A stretch of DNA of 10,287 nucleotides from Nitrospira bacterium HGW-Nitrospira-1 (GTDB taxonomy: Bacteria; Nitrospirota; Thermodesulfovibrionia; Thermodesulfovibrionales; UBA6898): contig PGYF01000047.1 of assembly GCA_002839535.1 (NCBI GenBank), forward strand, positions 8,342-18,628, given 5' to 3'. The first letter of the stretch is position 1. Each line of letters starts with the position of its first letter. Shown piece after piece: positions 1 through 6,205 of this stretch. The translations under genes were made by a program, and so were the position numbers. The notes beneath the pieces were generated by a model. The model searched no databases. It was not told the DNA's origin and saw nothing but the letters and a program-made list of their open reading frames with translations.

Positions 1-801
1 TGTTAGTATAATTCCCGCATATCCGACGACACTATCATAATCCCCGCTTATCTCACCGGATGTCATATATTTAACAAGACGGGCTGTTCCGGCGCCAAGC
101 AACCTGGAGGCTGAAAGCATGATTACGGCCGGAAGGCAGCCACACATGGATATTTTCTCATGAATTACAGAATCATAGAGTCCTGCAGGATCGATGTCGA
201 GTATTGAAGCAATGGCCTTTTTGTCTTTCAGTCTTGCTGTTTTATCTGGAAGATAATGACTCATATCTGAACTTGCAAGAATGGTTACCGGATAATCAAC
301 ACTTTTTACGGCATTCGCAATAGTTTCTGCCAGGGTTATGCATTCATTGAATGAAACTGAACGTATCACGATAGGAACAATCTGTACTTCTTCTGAAAAA
401 TATGTCATGAAAGGGAGTTGAACTTCAAGGGAATGCTCGAAGATATGCGCCTGCGTATCTCTTGTAACGCCGGTGGCATTCAGAAGAATGCGGCCGGCAA
501 GTTTTCTATCGATGTTGAGAACGCCTGTGGGAACCTCCCATTCCCCGTCGTCCATGATTGAGATTTGTGAGCCAAGCCCTGTGTGATTAGGGCCAAGCAT
601 TAAAAAAGTCCTGGGAAAATTTATGGATGAATAAACAGCGCCTGCAACAGCCCCTGAGTATATAAGACCGGCATGAGGCACAACAATGCCTACGGCATTT
701 TCTTTCCCTGATTTTTTATTGATATATTGTTCAACCTGCTGAGTCAGTCTCAAGGGATCTTCATAATAAAATTGGCCTGCAACTGCCGGCAATCGTCTCA
801 T
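1..801 (-). CDS. MEMO1 family protein (AmmeMemoRadiSam system protein B), 3' end cut by window edge
   Basis: Translating the minus strand from the ATG at 801 gives 267 codons with no stop to base 1. It begins MRRLPAVAGQFYYED and ends GDYDSVVGYAGIIL, the usual end of this family, so only a residue or two and the stop codon should be missing. Family marks visible: VPHAGLIYSG (His43), LGPNHTG (His73), EHSLEVQLPF (about 123-131), SSDMSHY (177-183) and CGCLPA (Cys220 onward). Human MEMO1 binds metal through two histidines and a cysteine that correspond, by motif, to His43, His73 and Cys220, so a metal site looks intact. Bacterial members are named for their association with an AMMECR1-like protein and a radical SAM enzyme; the biochemical role is not settled. 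The gene starts 2 bases after the dnaB stop with no clear Shine-Dalgarno sequence, suggesting translational coupling to dnaB. The partner genes, if present, are outside the window. Confidence 0.9.
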   Translation of the reverse strand, partial: MRRLPAVAGQFYYEDPLRLTQQVEQYINKKSGKENAVGIVVPHAGLIYSGAVAGAVYSSINFPRTFLMLGPNHTGLGSQISIMDDGEWEVPTGVLNIDRKLAGRILLNATGVTRDTQAHIFEHSLEVQLPFMTYFSEEVQIVPIVIRSVSFNECITLAETIANAVKSVDYPVTILASSDMSHYLPDKTARLKDKKAIASILDIDPAGLYDSVIHEKISMCGCLPAVIMLSASRLLGAGTARLVKYMTSGEISGDYDSVVGYAGIILT

Positions 802-803
802 GG

Positions 804-2174
804 TTAAAATGTCTCATCTGTATTGTGGTATTCTCTATCGGAATAATCAACAAATCTTGTGCAATGTGAAATAAATGAGAGCAGTATCGTGCCGGTCGGT
901 CCATTCCTCTGTTTTGCAATGATAATCTCCGCCTTTCCTTTGTTGTCATTGCTGTCTCTGTTATACAGTTCATCCCTGTAAAGAAAAATAATTACGTCGG
1001 CGTCCTGTTCTATTGCGCCTGATTCCCTGAGATCGGCAAGGGTCGGTTTCTTGTTGCCGGTTCTTGTCTCAACGCCTCTGTTGAGCTGGCTCAGGGCAAT
1101 TACCGGGACCTTCAACTCCTTTGCAAGGCCTTTTAAAGAACGTGAAATCTCGGATATTTCCTGTTCACGCCTTTCAGCATTCCCCCTGCCCCGCATCAGT
1201 TGAAGATAGTCCACGATAATCAGACTCAAACCATGCTCTACTTTCAATCTCCTCGCCTTTGCCCTCATTTCAAGAACTGATATTGCCGATGAATCATCAA
1301 TAAAAATCGGGGATTCGGCTAATTTTCCTGCAGCGCTTGTAAGCTTATGCCAGTCATCTTTTCTGATAAACCCTTTTCTGATCTGATTGGAATCCACCAT
1401 AGCCTCTGAACACAGCATTCTGAAGGCAAGCTGCTCCTTTGACATTTCAAGGCTGAAAATAGCGACGGGTTCTTTTACATTGACCCCGACGTGCTGGGCA
1501 ATATTGAGACTGAAGGCGGTCTTTCCCATAGAGGGTCTGCCGCCGATTATTATCAGGTCACCCTTTTGCAGACCCGTGGTTAATTCGTCAATCTCTTTAA
1601 AGCCTGAAGGGACTCCGGTAACTGTTTCCTTTTTGTCGTAGAGCTGTTCAATCATCTGAAAGCTGTCTTTTATGACGTCTTTCAGGAGTGAAAAGGATGG
1701 GCTTATTCTTTTTTCAGATAAATCAAATATTGTTTTTTCCGCATAATCTATCAGTTCTTCGGCATCCTGCTCAGTTTCATAAACATTTCGCGCAATATCA
1801 GTAACAGAACGGAGAAGTCCCCTGACCATTGACTTTTCCCTGACAATTTTAGAATGGAACCTGACATTGGCGGAAGTGGGAATCGTGGAAGCAAGCGAGG
1901 TCAGATACTGAGTTCCTCCGATTGCATCAAGATTGTCCTTTTTCCTGAGATGGTCTGTGAGAGTAATGATATCTATGGGTTCGTTTCTCTCAAGAAGCTC
2001 TGTCATGGCTATAAAGATTTTTTTGTTGGCGTCCTTATAGAAATCATCCTGCGTAATTAGCTCAAAAGCTGTATATAGGGCGTCATTATCAAGTAATATA
2101 GCCCCTAAAACAGACTGTTCAGCCTCAATGTTTTGAGGGGGAAGCTTATCTAAAGTCAGCCCTGTATCTTTCAT
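804..2174 (-). CDS. dnaB: Replicative DNA helicase DnaB
   Basis: 456 residues, full length for the hexameric helicase that unwinds DNA 5'-3' at the replication fork and recruits primase. The N-terminal DnaB domain (about 12-115) starts with LPPQNIEAEQSVLGAILLD. After a linker comes the RecA-like motor (about 185-445). It carries Walker A GRPSMGKTA (212-220), SLEM (241-244) with the catalytic glutamate, Walker B LIIVDYLQLM (318-327), the SQLNRGVE segment (362-369) and KQRNGPTG (421-428), the arginine-finger region. There is no intein and no frame break. The start ATG overlaps the rplI stop as ATGA (2171-2174). The nearest purine-rich stretch (CAGGA) abuts the ATG, so translation is probably coupled to rplI. 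rplI followed by dnaB is a common bacterial order. Confidence 0.98.
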   Translation of the reverse strand: MKDTGLTLDKLPPQNIEAEQSVLGAILLDNDALYTAFELITQDDFYKDANKKIFIAMTELLERNEPIDIITLTDHLRKKDNLDAIGGTQYLTSLASTIPTSANVRFHSKIVREKSMVRGLLRSVTDIARNVYETEQDAEELIDYAEKTIFDLSEKRISPSFSLLKDVIKDSFQMIEQLYDKKETVTGVPSGFKEIDELTTGLQKGDLIIIGGRPSMGKTAFSLNIAQHVGVNVKEPVAIFSLEMSKEQLAFRMLCSEAMVDSNQIRKGFIRKDDWHKLTSAAGKLAESPIFIDDSSAISVLEMRAKARRLKVEHGLSLIIVDYLQLMRGRGNAERREQEISEISRSLKGLAKELKVPVIALSQLNRGVETRTGNKKPTLADLRESGAIEQDADVIIFLYRDELYNRDSNDNKGKAEIIIAKQRNGPTGTILLSFISHCTRFVDYSDREYHNTDETF

Positions 2175-2614
2175 TCCTGAACGACTTGCACTCTAACCTC
2201 TGCCGAGAGATCATGATGAAGTTTTATTGTAACAGAATACTCTCCAAGCCTTTTGATCGGCTCGTCAATGATAATTTTTTTCTTGTCAATATCAAATCCT
2301 TCCAGGGCAAGGGCCTCGGCTATATCCATATTCGTGACTGAGCCGAATAGTTTATCATCTTCACCGGTTTTAGCCTTTACGGTAAGGGAGAGGGAAGACA
2401 ATTTGTCTGCAACGGACTTGAATGAATCCTTTAATTTCGCTGCTTTTTCGATTATTACTTTTTTATTATGCTCGAATTCCTTTAGATTCTTTGTATTTGC
2501 CTCAACAGCAAGCTTTTTCGGAAAAAGAAAATTTCTTGCGTATCCATCGGTTACATTTACTACCTCGCCCATGCGGCCAAGATTTTTTACATCTTCCCCA
2601 AGAATTATCTTCAT
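2171..2614 (-). CDS. rplI: 50S ribosomal protein L9
   Basis: 147 residues, normal length for bacterial L9, which binds 23S rRNA at the base of the L1 stalk and helps maintain reading-frame fidelity. The N-terminal RNA-binding domain shows the family signature GRMGEVVNVTDGYARNFLFP (13-32) followed by KKLAVEA. A charged connecting helix runs over about 40-75. The C-terminal domain has GEDDKLFGSVTNMDIAEAL (84-102). The start is supported by a strong Shine-Dalgarno AAGGAG at 2623-2628. This is the first gene after the hairpin at 2661-2709, so it probably heads a rplI-dnaB-MEMO1 transcript. A possible promoter lies in the AT-rich 2630-2665, with only weak -35/-10 matches. Confidence 0.98.
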   Translation of the reverse strand: MKIILGEDVKNLGRMGEVVNVTDGYARNFLFPKKLAVEANTKNLKEFEHNKKVIIEKAAKLKDSFKSVADKLSSLSLTVKAKTGEDDKLFGSVTNMDIAEALALEGFDIDKKKIIIDEPIKRLGEYSVTIKLHHDLSAEVRVQVVQE

Positions 2615-2660
2615 TATATTATCTCCTTGAATATAGTTTAGTTACTAATAAAATAACATA

Positions 2661-2709
2661 CAAAATGATAAAAAAGGGGGGACATCGCCGCCCATTTTTT
2701 ATCATTTTG
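2661..2709 (-). terminator. Strong hairpin with flanking A and T runs, probable intrinsic terminator
   Basis: Bases 2661-2675 are the perfect reverse complement of 2695-2709 (15 bp). Inside is a G/C core (2676-2681 against 2688-2693, one mismatch and one bulge) around the loop ACATCG. On the minus strand the core ends in CCCCCC followed by TTTTTTATCATTTT, the form of a Rho-independent terminator for the lon-to-M50 unit. On the plus strand the core is also followed by six T, so it could act in both directions, although no plus-strand gene reads into it. The TGA stop of the protease gene (2702-2704) lies inside the hairpin arm. Confidence 0.75.
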
Positions 2710-3547
2710 CATGTTGCGCGATTATGACAGGTATCGGAGTAAAGGTAAGGACAAAGATGACAAGTGATATCCAGCCGATAAGCTTCCTTTTTGGGGCCAG
2801 CGGCATCTCAGAATAAACTACCGGCGGATGCCTGAATCCAAGGATAATCAACAGCACGCCCCAGATTATCCATCCATCCCAGAGCAAAAAGCCCATGATG
2901 AACATCACGCCAATAAACAATTTGGAAAAAGCCGCGTGTTTTTCGCCTGCAAGCGCATAGAGGATATGTCCGCCGTCCAACTGGCCAACAGGGATAAGGT
3001 TAATCGAGGTGACAAAAAAACCTATCCACCCTGCGAAGGCAACCGGGTGGAGAAAAACATTGTAATTATCAGGGATAGTTCCAAGAATTGCCCTGGTCAG
3101 GCCTGAAAACAGCAGAGAATCGCCAAGAGAGATAAAGTTGGCCGTATCATGCGCCGGCATGATTTTAGAGAATGAAAGCCCTATAATCGTTGCTGCGACT
3201 GATATAATAAACCCGGCGATTGGTCCCGAGGCGCCAATATCCATGAGGGCGTTCTTTGTTGTTATAGGGGCTTTCATCTTTATTACAGCGCCAAATGTCC
3301 CAAAGAGAGTAGGAGCAGGTATAAAGTATGGAAGGGAGGCCTCAATCCGATGTTTTTTGGATGCAAGATAATGGGAAAATTCATGGAATAAAAGTATGAG
3401 CAGCAAGGTGATGGAAAATGAGCTTCCCTTATATATCTTCAGCGGCTCCTCAACGACATTGATGCCTTCATGCATGGCGCCGACGGTTAGGGTTGAAATA
3501 AATGTCAGAACAAAAAGTACAATATTCAGGTAAGGGATTTTTCTCAT
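2702..3547 (-). CDS. Site-2 protease family (M50) intramembrane zinc metalloprotease
   Basis: 281 residues, strongly hydrophobic. I see likely membrane segments near 5-22, 44-62, 104-128, 168-186, 206-224, 226-238 and 256-275. The zinc site HEFSHY (His55, Glu56, His59) sits in the second segment, and NLIPVGQLDGGH (183-194) gives the third zinc ligand, Asp191, in the classic LDG motif. GASGPIAG (105-112) is also typical of the family. No PDZ domain is visible, so this is a short site-2 protease resembling the plant EGY and archaeal types rather than RseP. Such proteases cleave membrane-anchored substrates, often anti-sigma factors or other regulators. No substrate gene is seen here. The start overlaps the rimO stop as ATGA (3544-3547) without a clear Shine-Dalgarno, so translation is probably coupled to rimO. 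The gene ends inside the hairpin that closes the unit. Confidence 0.92.
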   Translation of the reverse strand: MRKIPYLNIVLFVLTFISTLTVGAMHEGINVVEEPLKIYKGSSFSITLLLILLFHEFSHYLASKKHRIEASLPYFIPAPTLFGTFGAVIKMKAPITTKNALMDIGASGPIAGFIISVAATIIGLSFSKIMPAHDTANFISLGDSLLFSGLTRAILGTIPDNYNVFLHPVAFAGWIGFFVTSINLIPVGQLDGGHILYALAGEKHAAFSKLFIGVMFIMGFLLWDGWIIWGVLLIILGFRHPPVVYSEMPLAPKRKLIGWISLVIFVLTFTPIPVIIAQHAK

Positions 3548-4818
3548 TTTAGAATGGTCGCTTTCAGATCGTAATCATATGCCTCTTCTATTTTCACGTT
3601 CACAAAATCGCCTTTTTTAACATCTCTGTCATGGATGAAAACAACACCATCGATTTCAGGCGCCTGTGAATAGAGCCTTGCAATAGCGATATTGTCATCG
3701 GCTTCATCGACCAGGGCTTTAAAGCTTTTGCCGATCAGTTGCATATTTTTCTCAAGGGAAATAGCCGATTGAACCGCCATTAATCTATTAAAGCGTTCTG
3801 CCTTGATCTTTTTGGGTATCTGTCGTTTCAACCCATAGGCAGCGCTCCCATCTTCTTTTGAATACGTAAACACACCGAGCCTGTCGAACTTTATTTTTTG
3901 CACGAATTTAACCATTGCGCTGAATTCATCTTCAGTTTCCTGGGGAAACCCTGCTATCAAGGTGGTGCGAATATTCACCTCAGGGATAATATGTCTGAGC
4001 TTTGCTATAAGCTTTTCAAAGTAACTCCTGCTCCCGCCTCTTCCCATAAGTTCTAATATCTTCTTTTCAGAATGTTGAAGAGGCATATCAACATAATTAC
4101 AGACCTTTTTTTCAGAAGCTATTGTTTCGATGAGTTCATCGGTAATAGAAGTAGGGTAAAGGTAAAGAAGCCGTATCCAAAAATCCCCGCTCAGAGAGGC
4201 GATATCTTTGATAAGACGGTTCAGATTATAATCTCTTCTGTCAGCGCCATATTCGGTAATGTCCTGCGCAATCAGGATCAATTCTTTCTTTCCTGCCTGT
4301 ATGAGAGTTTCTGCTTCCTCCAATATCCGGTCAGGGGAGATGCTCTGAAACTTCCCCCGTATCTGAGGTATTACACAATACGAGCATTTTTTATCACAAC
4401 CCTCTGCAATCTTAAGGTAAGCATAGGGTGTTTCTGTAAGTTTTTCAGAAGGCCCGGTAATAGTCGGTCTGGTGATAATTTTACTGCAGTAATCAACGAT
4501 CTTGTCATCATCTCCTACACCCCAGAGGGCATCTATTTCAGGTATCTCTCTTTTGAGTTCTTCACCATATCTTTTTGCCAGACAGCCGAACACAACAAGT
4601 TTTTTATCCCCCCCTTTTAATTTTGATAGTTTCAATATTTCTTCTATAGACTCTTTCCTGGCGCTCTCAATAAAGCCGCAGGTATTGATTATCAGGATAT
4701 CGGATTCATCGGGATTTGAAGAATAAAAAATGCCTTGTTCCTTCAGTTTTTTGAGGAGTTTCTCTGAATCAACGAGATTTTTCGGACAACCGAGACTCAG
4801 GAGTGAGACCTTACCCAT
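3544..4818 (-). CDS. rimO: Ribosomal protein S12 methylthiotransferase RimO (radical SAM)
   Basis: 424 residues, normal for the family. RimO adds a methylthio group to the conserved aspartate of ribosomal protein S12, using two iron-sulfur clusters and S-adenosylmethionine. The N-terminal UPF0004 domain holds Cys11 (SLGCPKNLVDSE), Cys47 (INTCGFIESA) and Cys79 (FGCLAKRY), which bind the auxiliary cluster. The radical SAM core carries CDKKCSYC (Cys141, 145, 148). LYLYPTSITDEL (218-229) and DMPLQHS (244-250) favour RimO over MiaB. A TRAM domain occupies about 360-424. The start overlaps the end of the upstream DUF2062 gene by 8 bases, and its own stop overlaps the protease start by 4. AAGGCGGT about 11 bases upstream could be a weak ribosome site. 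Confidence 0.96.
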   Translation of the reverse strand: MGKVSLLSLGCPKNLVDSEKLLKKLKEQGIFYSSNPDESDILIINTCGFIESARKESIEEILKLSKLKGGDKKLVVFGCLAKRYGEELKREIPEIDALWGVGDDDKIVDYCSKIITRPTITGPSEKLTETPYAYLKIAEGCDKKCSYCVIPQIRGKFQSISPDRILEEAETLIQAGKKELILIAQDITEYGADRRDYNLNRLIKDIASLSGDFWIRLLYLYPTSITDELIETIASEKKVCNYVDMPLQHSEKKILELMGRGGSRSYFEKLIAKLRHIIPEVNIRTTLIAGFPQETEDEFSAMVKFVQKIKFDRLGVFTYSKEDGSAAYGLKRQIPKKIKAERFNRLMAVQSAISLEKNMQLIGKSFKALVDEADDNIAIARLYSQAPEIDGVVFIHDRDVKKGDFVNVKIEEAYDYDLKATILK

Positions 4819-5242
4819 GATAATTCTTTACCGCCTTGTAGATTACGAAATAACTCACAACTGCTGCTATGACGCCTATCACGGTATTCCCGATTAGAAA
4901 AGGAAATAGCAGGGGTCGAAACTCCCTGAGAAAACCGCCAAGAGTAATGTGAGACCAGGCGATTTTAGGGACAATATTGTCCATCCCAATAATCCTGGCC
5001 CCGAACCATGTGCCAAAGGAATAGATAGGCACAATAGTCCAGGGATTCGTTACATACACTCCTGCCAGGGTAATTAACCGGTTAAGTCTGAATAACCATG
5101 CTGCAATGAGCCCAAGAACCGTGTGCAACCCAAGCAGAGGGGACATGCCGATAAATACGCCAATTGCAAAAGACGTTGCCATTTTGCGGGGCGTCTCCCT
5201 GATTACTAAAATCTGTCTGAGTTTTTCTCTAAATTTTAAAAT
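4811..5242 (-). CDS. DUF2062 small membrane protein, probable ATT start
   Basis: 143 residues if translation starts at the ATT at 5240-5242; 123 from the first ATG at 5180-5182. DUF2062 proteins are small membrane proteins of unknown function. The family pattern is plain: a charged N-terminus with REKLRQILVIRETPRKMA (5-22), a hydrophobic segment AIGVFIGMSPLLGLHT (26-41), the marker VTNPWTIVPIY (64-74), and a C-terminal hydrophobic stretch (about 112-135). The residues before the first ATG match the conserved amphipathic start of the family, and the frame is open back to a TAA upstream. No ATG, GTG or TTG occurs in that stretch. ATT has AAAAGGA 7 bases before it. The later ATG would cut into the domain and has only a distant GGGAG. 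The gene overlaps rimO by 8 bases and the shifted thiL end by 14. Confidence 0.82.
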   Translation of the reverse strand: MLKFREKLRQILVIRETPRKMATSFAIGVFIGMSPLLGLHTVLGLIAAWLFRLNRLITLAGVYVTNPWTIVPIYSFGTWFGARIIGMDNIVPKIAWSHITLGGFLREFRPLLFPFLIGNTVIGVIAAVVSYFVIYKAVKNYHG

Positions 5243-6105
5243 GTTGATATCCTTTTATTGAGGCCTTTCTCTTATGCCCTTTCTCATCCATAAGGAATAT
5301 ACCGGTCTTTATGACTTCGCCGATACAATTGAAGTTCATTTGATAAGGGAATTTTATCTGCATACACAAGAGCGCCAACCTTGCTTTCCCTGCAGAGCCT
5401 TGAAATATCTATCATCAATCCATCACTGATATCGATCATGGAGGTAGCTGCCTTTATAAACCCTTGAGAGTCTCTTGCGACAGGCATCAAATGCCTCTCT
5501 ATGAGAGGAGAGACTATCTCCCAGGGCAATGGAAATTTTTGTTTTTTGCCTTGCTCTATTGCAATTTTCCTCCTGAGGCCTTTCATCAGGGCAAGCCCGC
5601 AGGCAGCATCCCCGGTATGTCCCGTGACATATATCCTGTCGCCTGCCCTAGCGCCTCTTCGGGCGAGAAACTTTTTTGCATAGCCTGTTACTGTTGCCGA
5701 CAACACAATCTTTTCTGAAGCAGAGATATCGCCGCCTATCAGAGAAATCCCGTACCTTTTCATGGCCGTTTCAATGCCGTCAAAGAATTTCGAGAAAAAT
5801 TCCAGTGTGGTATCTTTGCTTGCGGAAAAGTTAAGCAGGAGGAATTTTGGTTTTCCGCCCATTGCGTATATATCACTGACATTTACAGAGACCAGCTTAA
5901 AGCCAAGTTGAAAGGGAGTTGTCCAGGAGAGATCAAAATGCACACCCTCCACCATCATATCAGTTGTAAGGAGCATATGAGAATTCTGCGGACGTATAAC
6001 CGCTGCATCGTCTCCTATACCCAATACAATAGAATGAGACCTTTTGCCGAACCGTTTTCTGAGAATTTCCAGAAGGGAAAGCTCCCCTGCATCAGAAAGC
6101 TTCAT
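5229..6105 (-). pseudogene. thiL: Thiamine-monophosphate kinase ThiL, internal deletion with frameshift
   Basis: ThiL phosphorylates thiamine monophosphate to the cofactor thiamine diphosphate. The frame from ATG 6105 (MKLSDAGELSLLEILRKRF, the family's usual start) stops at 5284 after 273 codons; ThiL is usually about 305-330. The open frame also extends to a TTG at 6147 and an ATG at 6123, but the extra residues do not look like the family. Intact motifs: GIGDDAAV (30-37), TTDMMVEGVHFD (47-58), NVSDIYAMGG (75-84), GGD (124-126), IDISDG (224-229) and ADKIPLSNEL (249-258). The reading then departs from the family and ends DRYIPYG. The expected GGEDYxLLF segment is absent. In the +1 frame over the same bases I read CIGEVIKTGIFLMDEKGHK and then RKASIKGYQHFKI, a normal ThiL C-terminus, ending in TAG at 5229-5231. 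The join is near 5322-5340, so about 30-40 codons are missing and the frame is shifted. This may be a real lesion or a sequence/assembly error. Confidence 0.8.
5250..5256 (-). promoter_or_regulatory. Shine-Dalgarno sequence favouring the ATT start of the DUF2062 gene
   Basis: The minus strand reads AAAAGGA here, with 7 bases before the ATT at 5240-5242. This is optimal spacing. It lies inside the shifted C-terminal reading of thiL, as expected for a coupled operon. It supports the extended start over the ATG at 5180-5182. Confidence 0.55.
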
Positions 6106-6151
6106 AGCTAATGATTCCTGCATAATAAATGACCTATTTCCTGACAAAAGG

Positions 6152-6201
6152 CCGGAATGACAAAGCGCAGAACATTACTTTTGCATCCGCTGTTTTTCCG
6201 G
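6152..6201 (-). terminator. Imperfect hairpin between lon and thiL, possible weak terminator or attenuator
   Basis: CCGGAA (6152-6157) pairs with TTCCGG (6196-6201). Inside, ACA/TGT and GCG/CGC pair in register, with a small internal loop and a two-base bulge. On the minus strand the arm is followed by CCTTTTG, a short T run. The hairpin could reduce read-through from lon into thiL or protect an mRNA end. GTCATTCCGG in one arm resembles the start of the repeats at 10132-10287, so it may instead be a worn repeat copy. Confidence 0.35.
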
Positions 6202-6205
6202 TTGC

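Noticed and set aside
4072..4620. Plus-strand open frame of 182 codons opposite rimO
   Set aside because: It is the antisense shadow of a well-conserved gene and shows no recognisable domain.
5284..6147. thiL read as a complete 287-residue gene starting at TTG 6147
   Set aside because: The first 14 residues do not look like the family, whose start matches ATG 6105. The last ~28 residues are out of frame with the ThiL C-terminus.
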